From Paenibacillus sp. DMB5 (GTDB taxonomy: Bacteria > Bacillota > Bacilli > Paenibacillales > Paenibacillaceae), in NCBI RefSeq assembly GCF_001517085.1, contig NZ_LRAC01000098.1, forward strand, positions 1-64,000: a DNA stretch of 64,000 nucleotides, read 5' to 3'. Both the position numbers and the translations under genes were made by a program. Positions 37,202 through 46,200 of the stretch are shown here, in pieces (the first letter of the stretch is position 1; each line of letters begins with the position of its first letter). The notes beneath the pieces are model-generated. The model worked only from the letters and a program-made list of their open reading frames with translations, was not told the DNA's origin and did not search any database.

Positions 37202-38794
37202 ATGCCCGGACCAGTAAGAGCAGAACCCAGACCCAGAAAGAAACTTAGCCTCACGTTGCTGCTCATGGCACTGGTGACTTTGGTGTTCCTGTTAACCACA
37301 ACCATTCTGCTGATTGGTTCTTACCAGTCCAAAAAGAAATCTCTTATAGAGACAACGCTTAATCTGAATTACACTAATGCGGAAAGAATGAGCAAGACGG
37401 TGGACTCGCTGTTTCTTTCGATGCGCAGCAGCCTGCTCTTCAGTGCGGACCAGATTGCCAATCTGGGAGCCGTACCGCCGGCCCATATAGATGCTTATCT
37501 TGAGCTTACGCGCAACAGCAGCAATTACTTTAACTCGATTGTTCTGATGGATTCGGGCGGTAATGTTTTGAATAATTCACCTTCAGATCTGGGGATGGCA
37601 GGCAGGCGCCTTTCTTTTCCCGAGATAAAAGAAATGCTCAGATTAAAAAATTCTTACCTTTCGGCGCCTTTTATTGCCCCGTCGACCGGCAGAATGCTGT
37701 TCTTAATGAGTGAGCCGCTATATAACAAAGACAGATATTATCAGGGACAGCTGGTAGGCACGGTCTATCTCCAGGATTACAACATTCTGAATATGATCTT
37801 CGGAAATAATGTGATAGATGAGTCAGGGTCTTATTACTACATTGTCAGCAGGGAAGGGCGTTTACTTTATCACCCGGATATCAGCAGACTGAATGATGAT
37901 GTAACCAATAACAGGGTTGTCGCGCAGTTAATGCAGGGTAAGAGCGGCAGTATGCAGGCGGTAAATACACAAGGGGTATCCATGCTTGCCGGTTATTCGT
38001 CCGTTCCCTCCAATGGCTGGGGCGTTGTCGTTGTCTCACCTGCAGATGTTATCCAGCAGCAGCTGCGGATGCATCTGAACAAAATTTTGGCGTACACCCT
38101 TATTCCGTTCGTAGTTTTGCTGTTCTGTGTATTTGTCCTTGCACACCAGCTGGCCAAACCGTTTGTGGTTCTTGCTGACCTGGTCAACAAAATCGGCAGA
38201 GAAAAGGTCGAGCTGCCCGAGCTGAAGCCTCATTGGAACCGTGAGGTGGATCTGCTTACAACAGCGGTGGTGCTGGCCTGGAAGGACATCCAGAAGCAGA
38301 CAGACCAGCTGACCCAGGAAGCGAGGACCGATCTTCTGACCGGCCTGACTAACCGCAGGGCGCTGGATAACAGCATCAGCCAGTGGATTGCCGCAAGGGT
38401 GCCGTTTTCGGTCATTGTACTTGATGTGGATAAGTTCAAATTTGTAAATGATACGTACGGCCATCTGGCCGGAGATGAGGTGCTGCGGCGGGTTGCTGAT
38501 ATTCTAGTGTCAAACATCCGGCCCGGCGATGTCTGTGCCCGTTACGGCGGTGAGGAGTTTGTACTGCTGCTTCCCCGGACCAAGGCGGAGAATGCTTACA
38601 TTGTGGCTGAACGGATCCGTAAGACGCTGGAAGTGACGGAGGTTCCCCTGCCGATGACGGTTACCTCCTCGCAGGGAATTGCCCATTACCCTACGCATGG
38701 AAGAACCCGGGAGGAGCTGCTGGGAAGGGCGGATGAGGCATTGTATACGGCCAAGCATACCGGAAGGAACCGGACGGTTATCTATGGCGAGTAA
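37202..38794 (+). CDS. Diguanylate cyclase with extracellular dCache-type sensor
   Basis: A 530-residue two-helix membrane protein. Helix one is about 15-40 and helix two about 295-318, with an extracellular Cache-type sensor between. A short HAMP-like linker leads to the GGDEF domain (about 380-530). The active site is GGEEF (about 449), and RPGD five residues before it is a full inhibitory RxxD site. It makes cyclic di-GMP. The ATG at 37202 follows GGGGG; an upstream TTG overlaps it. A clean terminator follows. Confidence 0.93.
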   Translation: MPGPVRAEPRPRKKLSLTLLLMALVTLVFLLTTTILLIGSYQSKKKSLIETTLNLNYTNAERMSKTVDSLFLSMRSSLLFSADQIANLGAVPPAHIDAYLELTRNSSNYFNSIVLMDSGGNVLNNSPSDLGMAGRRLSFPEIKEMLRLKNSYLSAPFIAPSTGRMLFLMSEPLYNKDRYYQGQLVGTVYLQDYNILNMIFGNNVIDESGSYYYIVSREGRLLYHPDISRLNDDVTNNRVVAQLMQGKSGSMQAVNTQGVSMLAGYSSVPSNGWGVVVVSPADVIQQQLRMHLNKILAYTLIPFVVLLFCVFVLAHQLAKPFVVLADLVNKIGREKVELPELKPHWNREVDLLTTAVVLAWKDIQKQTDQLTQEARTDLLTGLTNRRALDNSISQWIAARVPFSVIVLDVDKFKFVNDTYGHLAGDEVLRRVADILVSNIRPGDVCARYGGEEFVLLLPRTKAENAYIVAERIRKTLEVTEVPLPMTVTSSQGIAHYPTHGRTREELLGRADEALYTAKHTGRNRTVIYGE

Positions 38795-38802
38795 GGCAGA
38801 GG

Positions 38803-38833
38803 AGCATCTTTTCCCGGAAAAGATGCTTTTTTT
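38803..38833 (+). terminator. Terminator after diguanylate cyclase gene
   Basis: AGCATCTTTT and AAAAGATGCT form a 10-bp perfect stem with a five-base loop and seven T residues. Confidence 0.9.
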
Positions 38834-38933
38834 GTTGCGTGGAGAAGCAAAGAAATCGTCACCTGGGCGTAGGCAGATACATATTCTACCCCAGAACGAT
38901 AAAAATTGGGCTTCAAAGAAAGGAAGGCATTTC

Positions 38934-39770
38934 ATGACTTCATACATGGATTATAAATCCCCGGCGACACAATTCTCGGCAGATCTGAACTGCAGTACGC
39001 TGTTTAAAAAGGATGACTGCAATTATATCAATGTTCTCGGGATCAAGCAGCTGAACACGCTGGAAAATACATCTCTGCTTGATATTTTTCTCAGCAAATC
39101 CAATGTGGTTGAGCCGCATTACCATCAGAATGCCGCCGAGCTGGTATATTGTATTTCCGGTTCAGCAGTGGTTTCGCTAATCAACCCGTTCACTAACGAG
39201 CTGCTGCATTTCCCGATTACCCCCGGCCAGGTGGCTAATGTACCGCAGGGCTGGTGGCATTATGAGGTCGCCACAGCGGATTGTACACATCTGCTGGCGA
39301 TTTTTGACGCGCCTACGCCTGAGGTTATTCTGGGATCAGATATTTTAAGTAAAACACCGGCCAATGTACTGGCTCATACTTACTGCCTGAATGAGGCAAT
39401 GGTGAAGGAAACGCTGGCTCCGGTGAAGCCCGGAACCTTCATCGGCCCGCCTGCGGACTGTTGTGAACCTGTGAAGGCAGCAGCCGAAAATATGCAGGCC
39501 GCCAATATAGCCCCAAATATGTCCCCGAATATGGCTTCAAACATGGCCCCAAATATGGCGCCTAATATGGCTCCAAACATGGCTCCTGTTATGGCAGCAT
39601 CCAACATGCCGTATTATATGCCCCAGCCGGCTTCGCAGGGATTCGGGTATCAGCCTATGAGTATGCATTCCTACTATAGCCAGCCTTATGTACAGCAGCC
39701 TTACCGCCAGCTGCCATACACGCAAGGTATCCCGGCTTACGCGAATGCTGTAACAGACAACGAGTTATAG
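38934..39770 (+). CDS. Cupin protein with Asn-Met-Ala-Pro repeats
   Basis: A 278-residue protein. Residues 30-140 form a germin-like cupin with metal ligands HYHQNAAE and a later GWWHYE. Residues 180-225 are a low-complexity N-M-A-P tetrapeptide repeat, and the tail is Tyr/Gln/Pro-rich (SYYSQPYVQQPYRQLPY). The tail resembles those of spore coat proteins. It may be a coat-associated oxalate decarboxylase-like enzyme; that is inference. AAGGAAGG precedes the ATG at 38934. Confidence 0.8.
   Translation: MTSYMDYKSPATQFSADLNCSTLFKKDDCNYINVLGIKQLNTLENTSLLDIFLSKSNVVEPHYHQNAAELVYCISGSAVVSLINPFTNELLHFPITPGQVANVPQGWWHYEVATADCTHLLAIFDAPTPEVILGSDILSKTPANVLAHTYCLNEAMVKETLAPVKPGTFIGPPADCCEPVKAAAENMQAANIAPNMSPNMASNMAPNMAPNMAPNMAPVMAASNMPYYMPQPASQGFGYQPMSMHSYYSQPYVQQPYRQLPYTQGIPAYANAVTDNEL
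39504..39596 (+). repeat. 12-bp tandem coding repeat in cupin gene
   Basis: About seven imperfect copies of a 12-bp unit, close to AATATGGCTCCA, encode the Asn-Met-Ala-Pro repeat. Third positions vary, so slippage is not very recent. Confidence 0.8.
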
Positions 39771-39789
39771 GTGGCACCTATACAAAAGT

Positions 39790-39813
39790 CCCCCGGGTCT
39801 CATGACCCGGGGG
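39790..39813. terminator. Bidirectional terminator between cupin and YhdH genes
   Basis: CCCCCGGGTC and GACCCGGGGG form a 10-bp perfect stem with a TCAT loop; the minus strand then has ACTTTTG. Confidence 0.8.
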
Positions 39814-39819
39814 CTGCTT

Positions 39820-40812
39820 CTATGACAGGCGGACAAGCACCCGGCCTCTTGTATTGGATTTAAGGATATCTTCCAGTGCAGCAGGAAGTTCAGTTAATGT
39901 GATCTCCCGGTCTACAAGCACATCCAGATTGTCCGGCTTCAAATCATTTGCCATCCGTGCCCAGATGAGCTGCCGCTTGCCGGCAGGACAGGAGACAGAA
40001 TCAATACCCAGCAGGCTTACCCCGCGCAGGATAAAGGGCATTACCGTTGTCGGAACCGCGGTTCCTGCGGTTAATCCGCTGGCCGCAACCGCTCCGCCGT
40101 AGTCGATCTTGCTCAGCACGGCTGCAAGCGGACTTCCGCCGACGGAATCCACCGCAGCCTGCCAGAGCTGCTTGTCCAGCGGCTTCACGGCCCCGCCGCC
40201 AACCTCTTCACGGGTAATAACCTCGGCTGCGCCTAAATGCTGCAGATAGCCGGCTTCGTCCATTCTGCCGGTGCTGGCTGTTACCTCGTAGCCCAGCTTG
40301 GCCAGCATGGCAACTGCCGTGCCGCCAACGCCGCCGGTAGCACCGGTTACCAGCACCTTGCCTTTATCCGGGGCCGCTCCGTGATCCTCCAGCGCCTGAA
40401 TGGACAGTGCAGCAGTGAAGCCGGCTGTCCCGTATATCATCGCTTCCCGCAGGCTGAGCCCTACAGGCAGCGGAATCACCCATTCGGCCGGAATGCGGGC
40501 ATATTCACTGAATCCGCCATAGTGGGACACGCCAATGCCATAGCTGGTGGCAATGACCGGCTGTCCCGGCTGAAAGCGGCTATCGTCTGAGGACACGACC
40601 GTTCCGGACAGATCAATGCCAGGAATGAACGGGTAATTACGCACGATGTTGCCGTTTGGAATGCTGGCAAGTCCGTCTTTGTAATTTACACTGGAATAAG
40701 CCACTTTGATCAAAACCTCCCCGGCAGGCAGTTCCTCCCGGGTAATCTGCTTGACCTCCACTGAGAAGGTATCGTTCTTATCTACAACCAAAGCTTGAAA
40801 TGTTTCAGTCAT
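39820..40812 (-). CDS. YhdH/AcuI-type NADPH-dependent oxidoreductase
   Basis: A 330-residue zinc-free medium-chain reductase of the YhdH/YhfP group. It has the VAYSSVNYKDGLAS start, the NYPFIPGIDLSGTVVSS stretch, and the nucleotide site VLVTGATGGVGGTAVAML. Members reduce acryloyl-CoA or quinones with NADPH. AGGAGC nine bases upstream selects the ATG at 40812. It is divergent from a TetR gene that probably represses it. Confidence 0.9.
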   Translation of the reverse strand: MTETFQALVVDKNDTFSVEVKQITREELPAGEVLIKVAYSSVNYKDGLASIPNGNIVRNYPFIPGIDLSGTVVSSDDSRFQPGQPVIATSYGIGVSHYGGFSEYARIPAEWVIPLPVGLSLREAMIYGTAGFTAALSIQALEDHGAAPDKGKVLVTGATGGVGGTAVAMLAKLGYEVTASTGRMDEAGYLQHLGAAEVITREEVGGGAVKPLDKQLWQAAVDSVGGSPLAAVLSKIDYGGAVAASGLTAGTAVPTTVMPFILRGVSLLGIDSVSCPAGKRQLIWARMANDLKPDNLDVLVDREITLTELPAALEDILKSNTRGRVLVRLS

Positions 40813-40868
40813 TTTAAATCCGCTCCTATCCATTAACTGTATGCAGGTCAGTTATATAATATTTATTC

Positions 40869-40878
40869 TGACCGGTCA
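40869..40878. promoter_or_regulatory. TetR operator candidate TGACCGGTCA
   Basis: A perfect 10-bp palindrome between the divergent reductase and TetR genes, typical of TetR-family operators. A -10-like TATACT lies about 20 bases downstream on the plus strand, so it would cover the -35 region of the tetR promoter. Confidence 0.6.
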
Positions 40879-40951
40879 ACTTTTTTATGACTATGATATA
40901 CTACACATTAAACAAACTAAGCGGGCAATTACGCTGCATGGCGGAGGTCGT

Positions 40952-41548
40952 ATGGTAAAGTACAAGAAATCCGAAGAGAAGCGCAAACAGATTCTTTCAG
41001 CTGCATTCCGCGCCTTGTCAGAGCACGGTTATGATGCGGTTACTCTGCAGACGATTGCGGATTACGCAGAGGTTAGCAAGGGGGTAGTCCACTATTATTT
41101 TACGAGCAAGGAAGCCGTGCTGGTGGAGCTGCTGGAGTGGCTGACCGGCAAAATTTCCGCAAGGGAGCGGGCGGCGGTAGCGGAGCAGCATTCGGCGGAA
41201 GGCAAGCTTAACGCCTATATTGATTCTGCGTTTGCCGGTCCGGTGCAGAACCGGTCGTTTTACCGGGTCTATCTCGATTTCCTGTCCAGGGCGAGCCGCG
41301 GTCCGGTCTATCGGGAGATTAACCAGCGGTTCTATGACAGCTGTGCGGGTATCAGTACAGAGGTGCTGCTGCTGGGACAGCAGGAGGGGATTTTCAATAA
41401 AGAACTGACGCCGGACAGGGCAGCCCCGGTCATCCGGGCGATTATTGACGGCTGCCTGATCCAGTGGCTGATGGCTGATCAGGATGAGCTGCATACCCTT
41501 TATAAGGAATCCTGCCACAGTGCAATCATGAAGCTGCTGAGTGTGTAG
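40952..41548 (+). CDS. TetR/AcrR family transcriptional regulator
   Basis: A 198-residue repressor. The N-terminal helix-turn-helix is in residues 8-55 (KRKQILSAAFRALSEHGYDA, then KGVVHYYFTSKEAVL). The rest is the ligand and dimer domain, close to the BetI-like type. AGGAGG-like GGCGGAGG precedes the ATG at 40952. The long in-frame extension upstream (37 residues) was rejected because it crosses the operator and promoter. It is divergent from the YhdH-type reductase gene. Confidence 0.9.
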   Translation: MVKYKKSEEKRKQILSAAFRALSEHGYDAVTLQTIADYAEVSKGVVHYYFTSKEAVLVELLEWLTGKISARERAAVAEQHSAEGKLNAYIDSAFAGPVQNRSFYRVYLDFLSRASRGPVYREINQRFYDSCAGISTEVLLLGQQEGIFNKELTPDRAAPVIRAIIDGCLIQWLMADQDELHTLYKESCHSAIMKLLSV

Positions 41549-41678
41549 CTATGGCTTCATTTTTGCAGAATCTGCTCACCTGTAGTATGTTAAATTATGG
41601 ATAGCTATTACATTGGCTGACGGAGCAGCGTACGGGCTGCAGCCATATCCTCAGTTGAGAGGGATTCAGGAGGTGCGG

Positions 41679-42224
41679 ATGAAACGCAGAATTCATATCA
41701 TGGGAGCCTCAGGATCGGGAACAAGCACACTCGGGCAGGCGCTTGCCGGCCGGCTTCCGCATGTTCACCTGGATAGTGATGATTACTTCTGGGAGCAGAA
41801 ATTCTCGAAGCAGCGTGAACTGACGGAGCGTCTTGACCGGATCAGGCATGATCTGGAGCAGCTTGAGCCCTGGATTTTATCCGGTGCGGTGTGCGGCTGG
41901 GGGGATAGCCTGCGGTCCTATTTTGACCTGGTAATCTTTCTGCGGATTCCTCCGTCTATTAGACTGGAGCGGTTAAAGACCAGGGAATATGAGCGTTATG
42001 GCCATGAGAGTCTGCCTGGCGGGAGCAGGTACGGGGACGTGCAGGCCTTTCTGGAGTGGGCGAGCCTGTACGATACGGCAGGTCCGGAGGTACGGAGCCT
42101 TAAGCTGCATGAGGCATGGATGCGGGAGCTGAACTGTCCTGTTTTGCGGCTGGAGGGGGACTTGTCGGTAGAGGAGCGTGTGGAAGCTGTTCTGAACTAC
42201 TTATCCTGTGGAAAAGAGGGCTGA
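41679..42224 (+). CDS. Adenylate kinase-like P-loop protein
   Basis: A 181-residue P-loop NTPase. The Walker A motif is GASGSGTST (about 8-16), followed by HLDSDDYFWE, a substrate-binding region like those in small-molecule kinases, and ERLKTREYERYG as a lid-like basic segment. It may phosphorylate a nucleoside or other small molecule. AGGAGG five bases before the ATG at 41679 sets the start. It is followed by a lipoprotein gene four bases later. Confidence 0.8.
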   Translation: MKRRIHIMGASGSGTSTLGQALAGRLPHVHLDSDDYFWEQKFSKQRELTERLDRIRHDLEQLEPWILSGAVCGWGDSLRSYFDLVIFLRIPPSIRLERLKTREYERYGHESLPGGSRYGDVQAFLEWASLYDTAGPEVRSLKLHEAWMRELNCPVLRLEGDLSVEERVEAVLNYLSCGKEG

Positions 42225-42228
42225 GCCT

Positions 42229-42693
42229 ATGAGAGGGAATGCGGCGTTACGAATTCTTTTGCTAAGCGGGTTTATCGCAGTGCTGATGCTTCTGACTGGC
42301 TGTAACAGCGGTACACTTCATCAAACGTACACTTTTTCTGGTGAAGGCGAGCACTGGTCGGCAATCTACAGTGAGACGGTTACAGAGAAGCCAGCTCAGG
42401 CCAAAGGCGGAAATGCATACTATAAGGCGTCCAGCGAATATAACTTTCAGTTAGCCTATAAAGGGGATGCCAAAGATCTTAAGAAGATTAAGCAGTTTAC
42501 GTATGGCTTCGAGGCGCTCGGCCACGGCTCAAGCCAGTCGATGGAGGGCCCGGTAAGAATTAAGTCTTTACACATGTACGGCTCAAGCGACGGCTCGCTG
42601 AATCGCGGACAGGCGCCTATCAAGGTGAGTGTTGAATGGGACGGGCATCAGGAGCAGTTTGAGCTGCAGCTGGACGGGGATGAGCCGGAGTGA
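42229..42693 (+). CDS. Lipoprotein of unknown function
   Basis: A 154-residue lipoprotein. The signal peptide has LLLSGFIAVLMLLTGC with the lipobox Cys at about 25. The mature part is a beta-rich domain with an E-H-W-S start (GEGEHWSAIYSETVT) that I do not recognise. It starts four bases after the P-loop gene, with GAGGG about eight bases upstream, so the two are one transcript. Confidence 0.75.
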   Translation: MRGNAALRILLLSGFIAVLMLLTGCNSGTLHQTYTFSGEGEHWSAIYSETVTEKPAQAKGGNAYYKASSEYNFQLAYKGDAKDLKKIKQFTYGFEALGHGSSQSMEGPVRIKSLHMYGSSDGSLNRGQAPIKVSVEWDGHQEQFELQLDGDEPE

Positions 42694-42794
42694 GGATCAG
42701 TTAATCAGTCGAACGGATGAACCACCCCCGAAATGGACAGCTTTATATATATGAGAAATAAATATTTACAATCGTAAGGAGAGTTGTACATACC

Positions 42795-43238
42795 ATGGTA
42801 ACGATCAAAGAAATTGAGGCGGACTCACTAACGGAATTAAATGAGCTGTACCGGGAGCTGACCGGCGCGCCGGCAGAGCCGGGCAAATTTGCGGATACTT
42901 TTGCAGCAATTAAGGCAGACAGCAGGTACATCCTGTTAGGCGCTTATGTGGACGGAGAGCTGATGGGCTCGCTGATGGGCATCCTCTGTCAGGATTTAAT
43001 CGGGGACTGCCGGCCGTTCATGGTTATCGAAAATGTCGTCGTCTCAAGCCGCGCCCGCCGTCAGGGTCTGGGCAAGCAGCTGATGACCGCCATCGAAAAC
43101 ATCGCCCACGAGCGCGATTGCTATTACATCATTCTCGTTTCAGGCGAGAAACGCAAGGAAGCCCATGTCTTCTATGAGAAGATGGGCTACCGGGACGAGA
43201 AGGTGGAGGGGTACCGCAAGCACCTGAGCTCGCACTGA
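42795..43238 (+). CDS. GNAT family N-acetyltransferase
   Basis: A 147-residue acetyltransferase. The acetyl-CoA motif is SSRARRQGLGKQLM (about 77-90) and motif B is EAHVFYEKMGYRDEK. An ENVVVSSRARRQG core is typical of small-molecule acetyltransferases. The substrate is unknown. AAGGAG precedes the ATG by about ten bases. It converges with the ABC permease genes. Confidence 0.9.
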   Translation: MVTIKEIEADSLTELNELYRELTGAPAEPGKFADTFAAIKADSRYILLGAYVDGELMGSLMGILCQDLIGDCRPFMVIENVVVSSRARRQGLGKQLMTAIENIAHERDCYYIILVSGEKRKEAHVFYEKMGYRDEKVEGYRKHLSSH

Positions 43239-43286
43239 GCCGGCAAGCGAAGTGATGCTGCCCTCTAATAATTGTAATAAAACAGT

Positions 43287-43317
43287 GAAGCTGATCACCA
43301 TAACGGGGGTCAGCTTC
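43287..43317. terminator. Hairpin between GNAT and ABC permease genes
   Basis: GAAGCTGA and TCAGCTTC form an 8-bp stem. On the minus strand it is followed by ACTGTTTT. It lies at the convergence of the two genes. Confidence 0.45.
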
Positions 43318-44101
43318 CTGTGCTTTTGTAATGTCTTACGCCGATACGCCAGACAAGCAGCGAGACCCCGAGAAAGGCAGCGCCGGAAGGAAGCGAAAGA
43401 TAGCCCAGCCATGCCGGATAATCCCAGCCGCATACGGTGGCAGCCGGATAGAAGCTGATGAACAGCATCGGCAGCATAAAGCTGAAGACATTTTTCAGCA
43501 CCCGCGGCATATACGGCTCCGGACAGCGGGTAACCTGGTAGCTGGCGTTGGTCAGCAGATAAATCCAGTCAAGCCCTTTAATAGTGAAAAAAGCAAGCCC
43601 CGAGGTCAGCACGAACACCCCGCAATACATAATGCAGCCGCCCGCGAGCGCCATAAAGAGAATTCCGATTTTGCCGGGAGTCAGCTGCACTCCAAGTTCG
43701 CTCAAGGCCCAGCCTGCGGCGCAGATTCCTGTGATTGGACGGACGAGCCGGTGCAGATGGAACCGGGAGGCGGCAACCTGAACGAACAGGGAGCGCGGCC
43801 GCAGCAGGAGCCGGTCAAAGTCACCGGAACGCAGCAAATGCCACGGAAAATAATCAAAGCCCCGGCAAAAGCTCTCCGCCAGACCAAATGAGGCTACTGC
43901 CAGCGAGTAGACCAGAATGATGTGGGCGACGCTCCATTCCCCGATATTGCCGAAGCGGGAGAACAGCAGGACGGTAGCGATCGGGTCGGAGACCACGACA
44001 ACCAGCACCTGGATCAGCATCAGCCACCAGCCTTTATACTCCATTCCGGACAGCAGATGCATCCGCAAATATTTAAAATAGATTTTACTCTCGGCAATCA
44101 T
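43310..44101 (-). CDS. ABC-2 family permease (DUF990-type)
   Basis: A 263-residue membrane protein with six hydrophobic segments. SRFGNIGEWSVAHIILVYSL and CRGFDYFPWHLLRSGDFDRL place it in the ABC-2 permease group once called DUF990. It starts ten bases after the end of the other permease gene (44111), behind GGAGGG. With that permease and the ATPase at 45002-45817 it forms an exporter; substrate unknown. Confidence 0.85.
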   Translation of the reverse strand: MIAESKIYFKYLRMHLLSGMEYKGWWLMLIQVLVVVVSDPIATVLLFSRFGNIGEWSVAHIILVYSLAVASFGLAESFCRGFDYFPWHLLRSGDFDRLLLRPRSLFVQVAASRFHLHRLVRPITGICAAGWALSELGVQLTPGKIGILFMALAGGCIMYCGVFVLTSGLAFFTIKGLDWIYLLTNASYQVTRCPEPYMPRVLKNVFSFMLPMLFISFYPAATVCGWDYPAWLGYLSLPSGAAFLGVSLLVWRIGVRHYKSTGS

Positions 44102-44110
44102 GCTGTGTGC

Positions 44111-44940
44111 TCACCCTCCCTGGACGATAATATTTTTCAGCTTGCGGTTCATGATCAGCCGCCGGCCGCGATAAAGAGAGCACTCCAGATAAACTGCAGT
44201 CCAATTGCAGGCAGAGCAGCTGACGGAGGCATACTGCCGATGTAGAGCTGGGCCGGAATGTCGGCGAAGCCGCCGAACGGCTGAAGGTATAGGAAAGTCT
44301 GCATGAAGTCTGGCCATAGCCGAAGCGGCAGGTAGGTGCCGGACAGAATTCCGCTCAGCAGCAGAAGCATATGGCTCGGCCCGTCACCCCAGGTAACATT
44401 CAGCCGGACTGTGGTTACAAGCATGGCGAATGACGAGCAGAGGACAAAGGCCATAATGACCGAGAGCAGAAAGCAGAGCAGCCCCGCAAAAGACGCAGGA
44501 GCACCCAGCGCATAAGCGGCGGGCATCAGCAGGCCAACCAGCACGGTAGCGACACTGCGGATCCAGGAGGTGCCAAGCTTGCCGGCCGAGCTTTTGACGA
44601 ACCAGTGGGTGTACAGATTCATCGGCCGGCACAGCTCAATGCCGACGTCGCCGTTGTTGATTTTGCCCATGATCTCACCGTCAATACTCATCGTCTGCAG
44701 TACAAACAGCCCTTGTGCGATCCACACATAAGAAATCGTCTGCGGCAGGCTCATGCCGTTGTTGTTCCACGAGCCGTGCTCGCTATATGTATAAAAAACA
44801 GTAAACAGCACACATTCCAGCAGCGCCCAGAACACGCCGACCACCGTTCCCGAAATGGCCGACACCCGGTACTGCAGGCCTTCAGCCATCCGGATGCGGA
44901 AGAGGGAGAGTGAAGCCCGGCAGGTATTTTTAAAATCCAT
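44111..44940 (-). pseudogene. ABC-2 permease, frameshifted near its end
   Basis: The main frame encodes 261 residues with six membrane segments (VVGVFWALLECVLFTVFYTY, later LLLLSGILSGTYLPL) and stops at 44155 after FIAAGG. Another frame continues RLIMNRKLKNIIVQGG and ends at 44111, just before the second permease gene. One base added near 44163, inside GCCGGCCGC on the plus strand, restores 276 residues, a normal length. The missing tail is the last basic cytoplasmic segment, so the shortened form might still function. It belongs with the adjacent ATPase and permease. Confidence 0.85.
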
Positions 44941-45001
44941 TGCAATTACACACCTCCTGAAATAATATAAATGCCCTCACTCTATGAGGCTGCACACCCG
45001 G

Positions 45002-45817
45002 TTATGTCAGAGCCAGATCGTTGTACATAGCGGCGATCATCGCATCGGTATTGACCTTCATCACAACCTCCGGTGCATATTTCTCCTGCAGTCCGGCCAG
45101 CTTGCCGTCATAGAGCAGCTTGCCGTGCCCGATTACCATCACCCGCTCACATAGCGCCTCAATATCGTCCATATCATGGGTAGTCAGCAGCATGGTAACT
45201 CCGTGCTTGCGGTTTTCTTCCTTCAGAAAATTGCGCAGTGCCAGCTTCGATACCGCATCCAGTCCGATCGTCGGCTCATCCAGAAACAGAATCTTCGGCC
45301 GGTGCAGCAGGGCTGCCACCAGCTCACAGCGCATCCGCTGTCCCAGCGAGAGCTGGCGGACAGGAGTTCGTAATAGCGCTTCCACACCGAGGGTTGCCGT
45401 TAGCTCGGCCAGCCTGATTTTGTAATCTCCGGGCGGGATCGCATAAATATCCTTCAGTACGTCAAAAGAATCGGCCACCGGCACATCCCACCACAGCTGC
45501 GAGCGCTGCCCGAACACAACGCCGATTTGGGACACATGCTCCACACGGTATTTCCAGGGGATTTTGCCAAGAATGGTGCATTCGCCGCTGTCCGGTGTCA
45601 GAATTCCGCTCATCACCTTGACCGAGGTAGATTTGCCGGCACCGTTCGGGCCGATGTATCCCACCAGCTCACCTTCAGCAATGTCAAAGCCGATCCCGCC
45701 GAGCGCCTCCACCTCCGTTACATTCCGCATAAAAGCTCCCTTAAAGAGTCCCCATTTGCCTTCCGGGCGTTTGTACACTTTAAAGCTTTTTTTGATCTCC
45801 CTGAGTCTGATTTGCAT
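45002..45817 (-). CDS. ABC transporter ATP-binding protein
   Basis: A 271-residue ATPase. Walker A is GPNGAGKST (about 56-64), the signature is LSLGQRMR, Walker B is ILFLDEPTIGLD, and the switch His is in TTHDMDD. The closest type is the ABC-2 exporter ATPase that works with the two DUF990-like permeases. The start is ATG 45817, eight bases from AAGGAGG; an in-frame start 43 codons upstream was rejected. It ends about 60 bases before the first permease gene, which has its own AGGAGG. Confidence 0.92.
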   Translation of the reverse strand: MQIRLREIKKSFKVYKRPEGKWGLFKGAFMRNVTEVEALGGIGFDIAEGELVGYIGPNGAGKSTSVKVMSGILTPDSGECTILGKIPWKYRVEHVSQIGVVFGQRSQLWWDVPVADSFDVLKDIYAIPPGDYKIRLAELTATLGVEALLRTPVRQLSLGQRMRCELVAALLHRPKILFLDEPTIGLDAVSKLALRNFLKEENRKHGVTMLLTTHDMDDIEALCERVMVIGHGKLLYDGKLAGLQEKYAPEVVMKVNTDAMIAAMYNDLALT

Positions 45818-45962
45818 CTCGTTCGCCTCCTTCGCGCAAAACATCATACCATTATATGGGTGAACGAGACAGCGGCGCTTTATACTCTGTACTTCCTTAA
45901 GCGCAGGCAGCGGGGGAGTAAAGGAGCTTTTTTCTCCGTTTTCCATAAAAATGCTTGCAAGG

Positions 45963-46076
45963 TTGACATTTCCGTGCTATATTAATTTTATAGTTAACGC
46001 AGGAAAACTAGGTGTTTTTTTTGTATCATATACATATTGAATTTACGTACCGGTGACCTTGGTTGCCGGTATTTTT
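45963..46076 (+). ncRNA. Possible orphan small RNA unit
   Basis: A consensus -35 TTGACA (45963-45968) with an AT-rich region downstream, where TTTTAT at 17 bases or TATAGT farther off could be the -10, is followed by about 80 bases without a reading frame. Then TACCGG and CCGGTA form a hairpin with five T residues (46048-46076). The 383-bp space between the ABC ATPase start and the DinB gene contains nothing else I can identify. The unit could be a small RNA or a leader; I match it to no known class. Confidence 0.35.
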
Positions 46077-46200
46077 GCGTTGTCTGGGGATATTGAGAGC
46101 AGCAGCTTTTTATAATCATTCTTTCCCTCGGACTCGAATACCCGCTGTGATACACTGAATGCAAAGATTCTTATTTAAATTTAAAATTCCGGAGGGATTT

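Noticed and set aside
45947..46158. Known riboswitch (fluoride, preQ1, guanidine)
   Set aside because: Compared by eye with the consensus cores; none fits, so only an unnamed small-RNA candidate is listed.
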